Made by a program: the position numbers and the translations under genes
Notes under the pieces: generated by a model
What the model saw: the letters and a program-made list of their open reading frames with translations, nothing else
What the model was told of the DNA's origin: nothing
Database searches by the model: none
Shown: in pieces, positions 43,279 to 53,540 of the stretch
Numbering within the stretch: the stretch's first letter is position 1
Layout: each line of letters begins with the position of its first letter
Source of the DNA: Alistipes sp.
GTDB taxonomy: Bacteria > Bacteroidota > Bacteroidia > Bacteroidales > Rikenellaceae
Assembly: GCA_017410165.1 (NCBI GenBank)
Contig: JAFQRH010000009.1
Span: 23,723-87,722 of the forward strand
Reading direction: 5' to 3'
DNA length: 64,000 nt

Positions 43279-43406
43279 GTGCCTCTCCGCTGGCGCGGGG
43301 GGGGGTCTCAACTGCAAACGTTACAAATTAACATAGGTGATGGAGTGTTGGACGAGACTTGATAATGCAAGAGCATTATCGTGCCTCTCCGCTGGCGCGG
43401 GGGCGC
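43279..43406. repeat. Short direct repeats in the tRNA-Thr spacer
   Basis: GTGCCTCTCCGCTGGCGCGG followed by a G run occurs at 43,279 and 43,381. A second pair, TGTTRGACGAGACTT, is at about 43,099 and 43,345, each preceded by GATGG. The spacer 43,008-43,541 has no accepted gene. Confidence 0.65.
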
Positions 43407-43408
43407 TA

Positions 43409-43541
43409 TCAAACAATCAAAGACAAATATCGCTATGCGATTGAGTTTGTTGTTTATATGTTGTTCACCGATACAAGCATCGCTCACACCATATAAACAA
43501 CAAACGCCACCCGATGGGTGGCATTTGTCTTTGATTGTTTG

Positions 43542-43542
<1 letters not shown>
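43409..43542 (-). repeat. 134-bp cloverleaf-shaped inverted repeat after tRNA-Thr
   Basis: Outer stem of 20 perfect base pairs: TCAAACAATCAAAGACAAAT (43,409-43,428) with ATTTGTCTTTGATTGTTTGA (43,523-43,542). Inside: ATCGC-TAT-GCGAT (43,429-43,441), a perfect 16-bp stem GTTTGTTGTTTATATG / CATATAAACAACAAAC (43,445-43,505), and GCCACCC-GAT-GGGTGGC (43,506-43,522). It abuts the 3' base of tRNA-Thr and would be transcribed with it. MITE, terminator or structured RNA. Confidence 0.75.
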
Positions 43543-43613
<71 letters not shown>

Positions 43614-43623
43614 AAAAGCGTTG

Positions 43624-43654
43624 CAAAAGTAACACAAAATTTAGATTCCACAAA
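43624..43654 (-). promoter_or_regulatory. Promoter for tRNA-Thr
   Basis: On the minus strand TTTG (43,651-43,654), 19 bases, TACTTTTG (43,624-43,631), 10 bases before the tRNA 5' end. Confidence 0.75.
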
Positions 43655-43758
43655 CTTTTTCGAGCAATTTTGTGATTTTTTGACGAAAAATTGCGCAGAG
43701 TGGCATACGTTCGCAAAAAAAGTGCTATATTTCGATGTTAAAAAACATAAAATAACAG

Positions 43759-44712
43759 ATGAAAAAGATACTTATCGTTGGCGCCGGAGGACAGATTGGT
43801 TCCGAGTTGGTGCCCTACCTGCGTTCGATTTACGGCGCATCGAATGTCGTTGCAACGGATGTACGCGAGTGCAAATCACTGTCGGAGGATGGCCCGTTCG
43901 AGGTGCTCGATGCACTCAATCCGACAAATATGGCTTCGGTGGTTGCACGCTATCATATCGACACCATATTCAACCTTGTAGCGTTATTGTCGGCCGTCGG
44001 CGAGCGTAATCCGCAGATGGCATGGGGTGTGAATATGGGCGCATTGCTCAACTCATTGGAGGTGGCTCGTCAGCACCACTGCGCGGTATTTACGCCGAGC
44101 TCGATTGGCGCATTCGGCCCATCGTCGCCAAAGGACGGAACACCGCAGGATACGATTATGCAACCGACGACCATCTACGGCATTTGCAAGGTTACGGGCG
44201 AGTTGCTGAGCAACTACTATTCGCGCAAGTACGGTTTGGATACGCGCTCGATTCGTTTCCCGGGCATCATATCCAACAAGACGTTGCCGGGTGGCGGTAC
44301 GACCGACTACGCCGTAGAGATTTACTACGAGGCAATTCGCGAGGGTCACTACACGTGTGCCGTGCCGAACGACGTATATATGGATATGATTTATATGCCG
44401 GATGCTCTGCGTGCGATTGTCGAGTTGATGGAGGCAGACCCTGCACGTCTGATTCACCGCAACAGTTTCAACCTTGCCTCGATGAGTTTCACGCCGGAGA
44501 TGATTGCAGCCGAGATTCGCAAGCATATTCCGGAGTTTACGATGGATTACGACATCGACCCTGTGAAGGAGGAGATTTCGCGCAGTTGGCCTAACTATTT
44601 GGACGATACGTGCGCCCGCGAGGAGTGGGGATGGAAGCCGGAGTGGGGGCTCGAAAATATGACAACGGATATGTTGCAGGCCGTGCGTGCAAAGTTGCTG
44701 AAAAACGAATAA
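43759..44712 (+). CDS. NAD-dependent epimerase-type L-threonine 3-dehydrogenase
   Basis: 317-residue extended SDR protein. Rossmann motif ILIVGAGGQIGSELVPYLRS at the N-terminus, catalytic Ser in TPSSIGAFGP and YGICK as the YxxxK motif. RFPGIISNKTLPGGGTTDYA matches the SDR-type threonine dehydrogenase found in Flavobacteria and trypanosomes, which oxidises L-threonine to 2-amino-3-ketobutyrate. Flanked by a strong terminator. The substrate is by family resemblance. Confidence 0.88.
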   Translation: MKKILIVGAGGQIGSELVPYLRSIYGASNVVATDVRECKSLSEDGPFEVLDALNPTNMASVVARYHIDTIFNLVALLSAVGERNPQMAWGVNMGALLNSLEVARQHHCAVFTPSSIGAFGPSSPKDGTPQDTIMQPTTIYGICKVTGELLSNYYSRKYGLDTRSIRFPGIISNKTLPGGGTTDYAVEIYYEAIREGHYTCAVPNDVYMDMIYMPDALRAIVELMEADPARLIHRNSFNLASMSFTPEMIAAEIRKHIPEFTMDYDIDPVKEEISRSWPNYLDDTCAREEWGWKPEWGLENMTTDMLQAVRAKLLKNE

Positions 44713-44740
44713 CACGCCGGCGCAACACGCGCCACTACAA

Positions 44741-44786
44741 AACGAATCAGGGTGCCGACTCCGCAAGAGTGGCACCCTGATTCGTT
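44741..44786. terminator. Terminator between convergent genes
   Basis: AACGAATCAGGGTGCC pairs perfectly over 16 bp with GGCACCCTGATTCGTT around a 14-base loop. Confidence 0.85.
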
Positions 44787-44828
44787 ATCGCATAGAGGCA
44801 ATACGCCTCTACTCTTTATATCACTACC

Positions 44829-46256
44829 CTACTTTTTGCTCTTCTTTTCGCGCTTCGACGGCGTCTGCATACACTTCATATACTTTGCCTTGCCGAGGTT
44901 GAAGCCCAAACCTGCATAGACGTTCACCGACTTCATATACATCGGCAGAGGAATCGTATCGTACTTCGCAAACTGCGTTCCGATGAAATCGGCACCGAGG
45001 AAGAGGTTTACGCCGGTCGGATGGACGTTGAGCGCAAAACCGAAGATTCCCGGACGGTTGCGATTGAGGAACGTATGCGACAAGGTAGTCGTAAACCAAC
45101 GACCGATGCGGAAATTCACCGATGCGGTGAGCTCGGTCAGCGTTGTCGAAGGACGGAACTCGGTGTGCGACAACAGACCAAAGGCGATGTGGTTGTTGAG
45201 AATATTATACTCGACACCCACGTTAAGCGTACAATTAAGGCGCGTCGTATAACCTTTGGTACCCGGATCGGTGAGCAGCAACTCGGCCGAGCCATCGGCA
45301 GCTTCTTCGCCCGACTCGAAGTTGATACCCTCGAAGAAGAAGTCGGCATTTGCCTCGCCCTTAACGATGGTGCCTTTGCCCCAACTGATAAAACCGAGGT
45401 CTGTCAAGGCAGCCGAGATGCGCAGATGGTCATCCAACAGACGAACCTCGGCACCCAAATCGATTGCCACACCACCACTCTTCATTTGGCCCAATGCCGT
45501 CTTCATCACCTCGCCTACGCTCGGGCCTTCAAGGTTAATCATCGCATCTGTAATGTCGGTTGAGCCCGGAGCGTATCCCGAATGGAACAACACGCCAGCT
45601 GCGCGCAAATTACCGCGCACGGAGCCCGTCACGGCACGCGAATTAACGTCAGCATACATCGAGCCGAGATCGGCCTGCAAATGAGCCAAACCGAGCAGAC
45701 CCTTCACGCGAACACCGACCGTTGCAATCTGCTTAATCGGAATTGCAACACCGACGCCCAGCTCCATAAAGTTGAGCGAGTTGATGGACGTGCCGGCAAA
45801 TTCGTGGCGACCATTGCCGAGCGACTTTAACGTCGAGAATATATCGCTATTGAGCGACACGTCGGTTTGCGAACGCATACGCATACTTACGTTCCAGAAC
45901 ATTCGTTTCGTATGAGCACCGAAGCCGAGCAAATTCACGTCGGCATTGAGACCGAGCGCACCAATTTTCGGCATCTTCTTCATAAACTCGTCGGTCGTAA
46001 CCTGCTCGTTGAGGAACGTAACAACCTCGCCGCCTCGCTTGTAGAACATATTATCGACCGAAAGGAAGTTGTTGTTCAGATTCAGCCCGACGCCACCGAG
46101 TGCCGGCAATGCGATATAACCGCGAGTCGGCGCCAATGCCGGGTTCATATCGGTACGGAAGTAAGAACCCTCCATAAAGTATGCGGTACGCATCTGTGCC
46201 GCAGTCGTGCCACACAGAGCGATGGCAGCGACCAAAAGTGTTAAATATCTCTTCAT
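44829..46256 (-). CDS. DUF5723 outer-membrane beta-barrel protein
   Basis: 475 residues with signal peptide MKRYLTLLVAAIALCGTTAA. The mature protein opens RTAYFMEGSYFRTDMNPALA and alternates strands throughout (ALPALGGVGLNLNNNFLSVD; GVEYNILNNHIAFGLLSHTE), typical of the DUF5723 PorV-like barrel family. The Lys/Arg-rich tail KREKKSKK is unusual. It is 25 bases downstream of the large lipoprotein gene, so the two form an operon at the outer membrane. Confidence 0.82.
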   Translation of the reverse strand: MKRYLTLLVAAIALCGTTAAQMRTAYFMEGSYFRTDMNPALAPTRGYIALPALGGVGLNLNNNFLSVDNMFYKRGGEVVTFLNEQVTTDEFMKKMPKIGALGLNADVNLLGFGAHTKRMFWNVSMRMRSQTDVSLNSDIFSTLKSLGNGRHEFAGTSINSLNFMELGVGVAIPIKQIATVGVRVKGLLGLAHLQADLGSMYADVNSRAVTGSVRGNLRAAGVLFHSGYAPGSTDITDAMINLEGPSVGEVMKTALGQMKSGGVAIDLGAEVRLLDDHLRISAALTDLGFISWGKGTIVKGEANADFFFEGINFESGEEAADGSAELLLTDPGTKGYTTRLNCTLNVGVEYNILNNHIAFGLLSHTEFRPSTTLTELTASVNFRIGRWFTTTLSHTFLNRNRPGIFGFALNVHPTGVNLFLGADFIGTQFAKYDTIPLPMYMKSVNVYAGLGFNLGKAKYMKCMQTPSKREKKSKK

Positions 46257-46281
46257 AACTGTTGCTTATGTTGGGTTATTC

Positions 46282-48678
46282 TTATTCGACATCTTCCGTT
46301 TGTGTTGCCAGAAAATCTTTCAAATCGACACCTACACCGCCATCGACTTTGAGCGTCACGCGAGCCGAAATGGTCTGCTCGGCGTTGAGTGCAACAGCCG
46401 AAGTCGCTGCGCTCTTTGCGTGCAACGTAAAGCGGATGCCATCGACCTTTGCCAACGGAGCAAGCGAAGTGTTGTTGCCCGAACGCTTGATAGCAATCTT
46501 AACGGTGCTAACCTGCGCAGTCTTGCCATCCTTCGAGCCGGCAATCTTCGCAGCCGATGGGTCAATATCCAACTGAATATCCTTCGTACGGTTACCATCC
46601 TTGTCGATGAGTTCGGCATCGAGCAACAATTCCAGCGGCGACGAGTTGCCGATTTCGGCAATAAGTTCAACTTCGCCAACGCGCAGGTTGTATTCGGCAA
46701 GATCAGCAAATGTCTCGTTAAGACCGTTCACCTCGTCCGAATAGGTCAAATCCAACTCCTCGCCGAACGTAAGCGGAATATCGACCGAATAGGAGTAACT
46801 CTCGGTGAATTTCGGAGCGGTATAGAACGTGTAGAGCATCTCCGGATTGGTCTTAACGCTCATCTCGACGTCAATCTTCTGCGGAACACTACCGTCGAAG
46901 ATGCGACTCAAATCGCAGCCAACGAAGGTAATCTCCGGCGAAGAGAACTCCTCGGCACGCTCCGGACGAGCGATGATGATATTCGTAGCCACGCTCTTCG
47001 GTGCGCCATTCTCCATCACGCCCTGCTTGATTTCGATATCTTTGAGCTCGAGCACCTTCTCGGTATGCACGGTCGAGCCGGTCATCGGCTTCAAGAGCAC
47101 CGATGCCCACACCGGAATTGTAAATTCGTTGTTGAGCGTAAAGCGCAAGACAGGCGATACGTCCAATCGCGCAATATCCAAACCGATATCCGACAAATCG
47201 CCCAAATTCAGCGAGAGCGATTCGTTATACGTATAGTCGATATTACCCGAAATACTCTCGATATGGAGTTCCGTGCGGTCAATACCTGCCTCCAAGTGGA
47301 TATCTTTGTTGTAGAGAATCTCCGACACCAAAACTCGTGTGCCACGCTCGATGCCCGCCTTGGCGTCAATCGTGAAGCCCAATTCGAGATTGCCGTTTTC
47401 AGGCACCTTGCCTACGCCGTCGAAGGTAATGCTGTGCAGACGCAACTCAACACCCTTATTGGTGCTTGTTCTCTGCAAATCGGTGAGTGTTGCACGCAAG
47501 CAGCGGGTTGCAGGGTCGTAGAGACCCGGGCGAACAGACTCAAACTCGAAATACTCCGGCATAACCATCTCGACAAACACCTTATCGGTTACGCTCTTCG
47601 GGAACCAATCCAGACCACCGATAAATGCGCAGAATATGGTCTCGTCGGTAAAGTTTACCCCCTTGACCGATTTAACCTCCTTGGCGATATTCGTAACGCT
47701 GATAGTCTTGCCGATTGGCGTGCCAACCTGATTCAAATCCACCGAAAGCAACTCGATTTCGGCATCGTCGTAACGCAAATGCGAGTCAATGACAAGCGAC
47801 GGAGCAGCCGACAGTGTAACGGTGCCTGCGGCGGTGGTCATCGTATAGGATACGGAGTATTTGAGTGCGCTCGGAAGCGTCAGTTTGCCATTCTCGATTG
47901 TGGATGTATTTTCGACGCTGCGAATATATGCACAGAACTCTACTTCGCGCTCGCCCGCTGCAAATGGACGATTATTTATCTCGTAGGTGTTGCCCGAGAG
48001 CAATTTCAAATCCTCGCCATAGAGTTCGTATCCCTGCGGTGCTTCGAGGCGTACGCTCACCGTACCGCCACCATTGACCGAAGCGAGCGAGTTGAGCGTA
48101 AAAACGACACGGATAGATGCGCCCGGAACCGATGCGTTGTCGGGTTTGAGGTAGATTTTGCGAATACGCTCCACCTGCTTCGGAACCGAGAACGAGAGGT
48201 CGTAATTGAGTTCGCCCTCCTTCTTGCCGGTGATTTGATGACCTGCCGGAATCGAAATCGAGATATTTGGCAACGCCGAGCCACCCATCATTGCGCCGAT
48301 GTTGAAGTCCTCGTGAATGAGGGCCTCCTGCTCGGTGATGGTGAAGTCCGGATAGTCGATTAAAATCTGGGTAGTGGTCTGCGGAATGGAGAACGAGGTC
48401 TGCATACCGTCGATGTTGAACTGCTGCTCCTCTCCGGCAAATGCCAGCGAGTAGTCGCCATTCGGAGCAACGACAAGATTCTCGATGCTCGATACGGTGA
48501 GAAGGTCGCCCAACTTTTTGTCCGGCAGATAGCCGAGAGGCAATTCGGTCTCACCCGATGCGAGGGTAATCTCGCCCGATGTTTGCGCTATGTCAAACTC
48601 GTTGTCCACGCACGAGGAGCAAACGCACGAGATAAGCAATGCAGCAAAACATCCGATTAAACGGAAATTTCTCATCAT
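46282..48678 (-). CDS. Large beta-rich lipoprotein
   Basis: 798 residues. Signal peptide with lipobox CVCSSC near residue 23 (RLIGCFAALLISCVCSSC). The rest is repetitive beta-sandwich sequence with many VDxN/TxxIPxG strands and no enzyme motif; the C-terminal part (LELLLDAELIDKDGNRTKDI) resembles surface beta modules of Bacteroidota. Paired with the DUF5723 barrel downstream. Likely an outer-membrane, surface-exposed lipoprotein; function unknown. Confidence 0.78.
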   Translation of the reverse strand: MMRNFRLIGCFAALLISCVCSSCVDNEFDIAQTSGEITLASGETELPLGYLPDKKLGDLLTVSSIENLVVAPNGDYSLAFAGEEQQFNIDGMQTSFSIPQTTTQILIDYPDFTITEQEALIHEDFNIGAMMGGSALPNISISIPAGHQITGKKEGELNYDLSFSVPKQVERIRKIYLKPDNASVPGASIRVVFTLNSLASVNGGGTVSVRLEAPQGYELYGEDLKLLSGNTYEINNRPFAAGEREVEFCAYIRSVENTSTIENGKLTLPSALKYSVSYTMTTAAGTVTLSAAPSLVIDSHLRYDDAEIELLSVDLNQVGTPIGKTISVTNIAKEVKSVKGVNFTDETIFCAFIGGLDWFPKSVTDKVFVEMVMPEYFEFESVRPGLYDPATRCLRATLTDLQRTSTNKGVELRLHSITFDGVGKVPENGNLELGFTIDAKAGIERGTRVLVSEILYNKDIHLEAGIDRTELHIESISGNIDYTYNESLSLNLGDLSDIGLDIARLDVSPVLRFTLNNEFTIPVWASVLLKPMTGSTVHTEKVLELKDIEIKQGVMENGAPKSVATNIIIARPERAEEFSSPEITFVGCDLSRIFDGSVPQKIDVEMSVKTNPEMLYTFYTAPKFTESYSYSVDIPLTFGEELDLTYSDEVNGLNETFADLAEYNLRVGEVELIAEIGNSSPLELLLDAELIDKDGNRTKDIQLDIDPSAAKIAGSKDGKTAQVSTVKIAIKRSGNNTSLAPLAKVDGIRFTLHAKSAATSAVALNAEQTISARVTLKVDGGVGVDLKDFLATQTEDVE

Positions 48679-48758
48679 AGTTTGGTTTTATTGTTAATTT
48701 TTGTAATTTCGTTGCCGTAAGAGTTGTTTCGAGTCGCTCTTTAACTATACAATTACTA

Positions 48759-48766
48759 CAAAGGTA
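48759..48766 (-). promoter_or_regulatory. -7 box for the lipoprotein-DUF5723 operon
   Basis: TACCTTTG on the minus strand about 80 bases before the start; the divergent uvrC start is 42 bases away. Confidence 0.45.
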
Positions 48767-48807
48767 GTAATATTCGACGGAAAAACAACAATTTAGACAA
48801 AAAAACA

Positions 48808-50634
48808 GTGGACAACACCAAAAACATATCCCTAAAAGCACAGGTGGCAGAGTTGCCGCTTTCGCCCGGTTGTTACCTCTTCTCGAACGCTCAGGGCGAA
48901 GTGATATATGTCGGCAAAGCAAAATCGTTGCGCCGTCGCGTGTCGTCCTACTTTGTACAGAGCCGCGACCACTCGCCCAAGGTGCGTGTGATGGTGCGAC
49001 AAATCGCCTCGCTTCGCTACATTGTTGTCGATAGCGAAACCGATGCGTTGCTGCTCGAAAACTCGCTTATCAAGACCCTTCAACCGCGCTACAATATCCT
49101 GCTCAAAGACGACAAATCCTATCCGTGGATTGTGCTCTGCAACGAGCCGTTTCCGCGCGTTATGTCCACACGCCGATTGGTGCGCGACGGCTCGCAATAC
49201 TTCGGACCTTATGGCTCGGTAGCGGCACAGAAGGCGGTTTTGGAGTTTATCCGCGAAGTGATTCCGTTGCGCACGTGCCGTCTGAATCTGGCGCAGGAGC
49301 AGATTGACAAAGGGCGATACACCACCTGTCTGCAATACCATATCGGCAACTGCAAAGCCCCCTGCATCGGTGCGCAGTCGGCCGACGAATACGCCGCAAT
49401 GGTGGCGATGGCGGTATCGGTTTTGAAGGGCGATTTACGCCCCGTCCGAAGTTATCTCGAAGAGCAGATGCAACGCGCATCAGCAGAGTTGCGTTTCGAG
49501 CAGGCACACCGTTTCAAGGCGCGTCTGGATGCACTCGAAAAGTATCGCTCGCGTTCGGTAATTGTCAGCGCAAACATTATGGAGGCGGACGTATTCTCGA
49601 TTGTCGAGGATGGCGACGAGGGCTACTGCAATATGGTTCGCATTCGCGGAGGTCAGGTTGTGGCCGTGCATACGATTATCGTTTCGGCTGGCATCGAGAG
49701 CGATCGACGGCTTATGCTCTCGCTTGGCATTCAACACATTATGGAGAGTGTCGGAGGTGAACTTTCGGGCAACGTCCTCGTTCCGGAGTTACCTTACGAG
49801 GAGTTATTTCCGGGCGTTAAGTTCGTCGTGCCGAAGCGTGGCGAGCGACGCGACTTGTTGGAGTTCTCCGAGCGTAGCGCACGTACGTTCCGCGCCGAGC
49901 GATTGAAAAATATGGAGATACACAATCCGGAGCGTCACACCGACCGACTGATGGAGGCAATGCGCCGCGAGTTGCGCTTGGAGCGCGAGCCACGCCACAT
50001 AGAGTGCTTCGACAACTCCAACCTGCAAGGCACCAACCCTGTCGCCTCGTGTGTCGTATTCCGCGACGGCAAGCCATCGCGCAAGGAGTATCGCCACTTC
50101 AACATCAAAACGGTTGTCGGTGCCGACGACTTCGCCTCGATGCGCGAGATTATTTCGCGCCGATATACACGACTTGTCGCCGAGGGTGCCGAGTTGCCGG
50201 ATTTGGTGGTTGTCGATGGCGGAAAGGGGCAGTTATCGAGCGCGTATGCCGTCTTGTGCGAATTGGGGTTGGAGGAGAAGATTCCGATTGTCGGCCTTGC
50301 CAAACGCTTGGAGGAGGTCTATTATCCGAACGACCCGATGCCTTACTATTTGAGTCGTACGGGCGAGCCGTTGAAGGTCATCTGCCATCTGCGCGACGAG
50401 GCGCACCGTTTCGGTATCACGTTCCATCGCCAGAAGCGAAGCAACGCATTTCTGCACAGCGAGTTGGAATCGATTGCCGGTGTAGGAGCGAAGAGCATCG
50501 AGCAGTTGTTGCGCCATTTCCGCACGATGAAGGCCATTCGCACAGCATCGGTCGAGGAGCTCGCAGAGGTTGTCGGCCACGCACGCGCCGAACGTATCCG
50601 CACCCACTTCTTGCAGGCGGAGTCGAAAGAGTAG
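48808..50634 (+). CDS. uvrC: Excinuclease ABC subunit C
   Basis: 608 residues. GIY-YIG domain (GCYLFSNAQGEVIYVGKAKS, residues 20-95), UVR motif (ELRFEQAHRFKARLDAL, about 230), UvrC/endonuclease V-like domain (ECFDNSNLQGTNPVASCVVF; LVVVDGGKGQLSSAY) and a C-terminal helix-hairpin-helix (IAGVGAKSIEQLLRHF). It makes both incisions of nucleotide excision repair. The start codon is GTG at 48,808, giving MDNTKNISLKAQVAELPLSP. Confidence 0.97.
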   Translation: MDNTKNISLKAQVAELPLSPGCYLFSNAQGEVIYVGKAKSLRRRVSSYFVQSRDHSPKVRVMVRQIASLRYIVVDSETDALLLENSLIKTLQPRYNILLKDDKSYPWIVLCNEPFPRVMSTRRLVRDGSQYFGPYGSVAAQKAVLEFIREVIPLRTCRLNLAQEQIDKGRYTTCLQYHIGNCKAPCIGAQSADEYAAMVAMAVSVLKGDLRPVRSYLEEQMQRASAELRFEQAHRFKARLDALEKYRSRSVIVSANIMEADVFSIVEDGDEGYCNMVRIRGGQVVAVHTIIVSAGIESDRRLMLSLGIQHIMESVGGELSGNVLVPELPYEELFPGVKFVVPKRGERRDLLEFSERSARTFRAERLKNMEIHNPERHTDRLMEAMRRELRLEREPRHIECFDNSNLQGTNPVASCVVFRDGKPSRKEYRHFNIKTVVGADDFASMREIISRRYTRLVAEGAELPDLVVVDGGKGQLSSAYAVLCELGLEEKIPIVGLAKRLEEVYYPNDPMPYYLSRTGEPLKVICHLRDEAHRFGITFHRQKRSNAFLHSELESIAGVGAKSIEQLLRHFRTMKAIRTASVEELAEVVGHARAERIRTHFLQAESKE

Positions 50635-50654
50635 TAAACCGAACGGGAAAAATC

Positions 50655-53540
50655 CTAAAATTTCAGAGCCGCGAGTTTGCGTTCAATCTCATCGAAACGA
50701 TTGATTGCCACACCCGAAGCGCGTTGTATCTTCATACGGCGCGTAGCGGAGGCAAACGAACGCAGGTTATAGGTAAAACGCACAAGGAATGTACGTCCGA
50801 GTGTCGTATTGTAGCGCACCTGCGAATATCCCGCCCAGACGTGGCGTGCAAACGAGGTGTTCTGTCCCAAGATATCATTCACACACAACTCGATTTCGCC
50901 CAAATTGCGAAGCACCTTCTTACCGATTGAGGCGTTCCACAACGTGAACGAGTCGTTGTAGCCGTTGGTTATACCGAGGAACTGCGTAAATACGGCAGAG
51001 GTCGTCAGCGTAAATCCGAGTGGAAGCACCGCTTTGACATTTGCCGAAGCGCGATGCGTGAAGTAGTCGTTGTTCAGCACATCGAGCGCCGAGCGATTGG
51101 TCGAGTACGAGCCGCGCCAATCGATTGTAAAATCGACATTTTCGGAGATGTTACTGCCCAACGTCCATTGCGAATAGGCGGTCAGGTTGTTCATCATATC
51201 GTCCGCCTTATTCATACGTATCGGTATCGTCGCGTAGGTTGCGCCGAGCGATATGTTGAGATTCGAGCCGAGCCACTTTATCGGGAAACCGATACTTGCG
51301 CGCCCCTCATACGACCAATAACCGTCGAGGTTCACCGGCTGCGTTATCTGTATCGGGTTATACTTCTTGCCATCCACCTCGATTGTCTCGGGCGAATAGA
51401 CAATATCGGTGCCGATATAGTTCTGGATGTGGCGCGCCTTTGCCATCACCATCAGCGTAGTTCCTCGAACGACGGAGGTGTTGGTGTAGCGGGCAAAGAA
51501 GTTATGCTCGGTGTAAGGTCGCAAATCGGGATTTCCGCGCGAGAGCGATTGCGAATTGCTCACGTCGTACACGTCGATGAGCGACCACAACGCCGGTGCT
51601 TTGACCTCCGAATTGGCACTCACGCGCAACGTGTTGCTCTGGTTGAACGACCATTGCAGCGTAGCGTTGTATATCGGCGTGTGATACGAACTGAACTTTC
51701 GCCCATCCTCGTTCCACAGATTGTTGGTAAGCAGGCGCGAATTTTGGTACATCAGATTGATTGAAAACCAATTACGATTCTTTCCATAACGAAAACCAAC
51801 ACCCGCCTGATGGTATATGAACGAGCCATCGAACGACGATGATGAACGACGATTCAGGCGCGCTGTGTCGATTACGTAATCGGCGTCGGTTGCATACGAG
51901 AGCAGGTCGCGCGTGCGCAGTTGTGCCTGCAAGCGGTACGTGATGTTGAGTGTCGTATGTCGGCCCAATCGTTCGCGGAAGGTCGGTTGCACGCGGATTG
52001 TCGTCGTACGCGAATCGGTCAATTTGCGCGAATACGTATATTTGATAGTCGCCTGATCGGGACTCTTTTTGCTTGTCTTACCGCTACCGTTAGAGTAGTA
52101 GTCGCGGTCGCTATCGTTATGGTTACTACTTACGCTTGCCACAACCATCAGCACACGACCCTGACGCAGGAATTTGTACGAATACTGCGCATATACGCCA
52201 CCCGACAGCGTTCGACTCCAACCATCATTTCCGCTCGGCATCCAACGATAACCCGATTCGCCCCAACGCAACGATGTCGTATCAACCCGATTTATCGACG
52301 AGTTGTTGTAGTAGTTGAGCGTCGGGATGACGACGAGTTTCTGGCGTTTAGCCACACGCCAATCCAATCGGCCGCGAAGTTTCAGCGCATAGTTGTCCGG
52401 ATTAGCAAATTGGTCGTAGTGAATCGTATCTTTTTTGGCGACTGCCGCATCATACCATCGGTCGATAAAGAAGTCGTTTTTGGCGTTGATATGGTTGAAA
52501 AACACACTACCCTCGAACTTCGCACGGCGACGCGCACCCCAACGGTCGGAGTAGTTCAGTGCGAAAATCTCGGCCGAGGCGACACCTTGCTGCGAATTTA
52601 CGGAGAATTGGCGCGATGCGTTCGTGCTGTTTTGGCGGTTATTGACCGCTACGTCGTCGTCCGTCAAGTTCTGCTTATTGAGGTTATTCGCCAACGCCAT
52701 AACCGTCACGCGCGTATCATCCTTGAAAATATTTACCGAACCACCCGCCGTATATTTATGTTTGAGCGTGATATCGGGCGACGCATCCGGCTCGTAGCCG
52801 TAGCCGATATGCACCTTACCGAATGCACTCTGCTTCATACTTTGGCGAGTGACGATATTAATCACCTTGCCACCCTCACCATCATCGACGCCCGTGATTT
52901 GCGACGCCTCGCTGAGGCGGTTATATATCTCGATATGCTCGACCGCCTGTGCCGGAATACTCTGCAACACCTGTTGGATATTGCTACCAAAGAACTCGAC
53001 GCCATCGACATATATCTGCTTGACCTCCTCGCCTTGCGCCTCGATTTTGCCATCCGAAATCGTGATTCCCGGCATCTTACGCAACAGCGTCTCCACCTCG
53101 GCATCGGTCGCAACCTTGAAGGCGTCGGCATTATAGCGCAACGTATCGCCAAGCATCACGGCTCGCGTCGATACGGCCTCCTTGACAACGGCATCAATAC
53201 CGATTGCCTTTTGGCGCATTATGATATTGCCCAAGTTTACAGGCAAGCCATTGCACTTGACCTCGAACTGGCAATCCTCGTAACCGATAAACGTAGCCAA
53301 ACAACGGTACTCGCCCTCGGCAACCGACGGAAAACGGAAATTTCCGCCGTACTCGGAGGTCGTGTACCGCCTTTTGTCGGGATTGGTCTTCGACACCAAC
53401 TCAATCACCGCTGCAATCACTCCGTCATTGGTGTCGTAATCCACCAAGCGTCCCGAAACAGAGCCGCTTTGTTGAGCCGACAGAGGAGTGACGAGTGTGA
53501 GCATCGCCAACAAAAGGTATATGATACGTTTGGGTTTCAT
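50655..53540 (-). CDS. TonB-dependent receptor-like outer-membrane beta-barrel protein
   Basis: 961 residues with signal peptide MKPKRIIYLLLAMLTLVTPL. Residues 25-115 are a carboxypeptidase-regulatory-like domain (SGRLVDYDTNDGVIAAVIEL), 125-240 a plug domain (VETLLRKMPGITISDGKIEA, VDGVEFFGSNIQQVLQSIPA), and the rest a 22-strand-type barrel ending in an unusually charged extension (NRFDEIERKLAALKF) instead of an aromatic terminal residue; the last residue is still Phe. No SusD partner is next to it, so glycan import is not implied; many such proteins have unknown ligands. Confidence 0.9.
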   Translation of the reverse strand: MKPKRIIYLLLAMLTLVTPLSAQQSGSVSGRLVDYDTNDGVIAAVIELVSKTNPDKRRYTTSEYGGNFRFPSVAEGEYRCLATFIGYEDCQFEVKCNGLPVNLGNIIMRQKAIGIDAVVKEAVSTRAVMLGDTLRYNADAFKVATDAEVETLLRKMPGITISDGKIEAQGEEVKQIYVDGVEFFGSNIQQVLQSIPAQAVEHIEIYNRLSEASQITGVDDGEGGKVINIVTRQSMKQSAFGKVHIGYGYEPDASPDITLKHKYTAGGSVNIFKDDTRVTVMALANNLNKQNLTDDDVAVNNRQNSTNASRQFSVNSQQGVASAEIFALNYSDRWGARRRAKFEGSVFFNHINAKNDFFIDRWYDAAVAKKDTIHYDQFANPDNYALKLRGRLDWRVAKRQKLVVIPTLNYYNNSSINRVDTTSLRWGESGYRWMPSGNDGWSRTLSGGVYAQYSYKFLRQGRVLMVVASVSSNHNDSDRDYYSNGSGKTSKKSPDQATIKYTYSRKLTDSRTTTIRVQPTFRERLGRHTTLNITYRLQAQLRTRDLLSYATDADYVIDTARLNRRSSSSFDGSFIYHQAGVGFRYGKNRNWFSINLMYQNSRLLTNNLWNEDGRKFSSYHTPIYNATLQWSFNQSNTLRVSANSEVKAPALWSLIDVYDVSNSQSLSRGNPDLRPYTEHNFFARYTNTSVVRGTTLMVMAKARHIQNYIGTDIVYSPETIEVDGKKYNPIQITQPVNLDGYWSYEGRASIGFPIKWLGSNLNISLGATYATIPIRMNKADDMMNNLTAYSQWTLGSNISENVDFTIDWRGSYSTNRSALDVLNNDYFTHRASANVKAVLPLGFTLTTSAVFTQFLGITNGYNDSFTLWNASIGKKVLRNLGEIELCVNDILGQNTSFARHVWAGYSQVRYNTTLGRTFLVRFTYNLRSFASATRRMKIQRASGVAINRFDEIERKLAALKF

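Noticed and set aside
46207..48363. 718-codon plus-strand open frame opposite the large lipoprotein
   Set aside because: Mirror frame of a lipoprotein with a clear signal peptide; composition is not protein-like.
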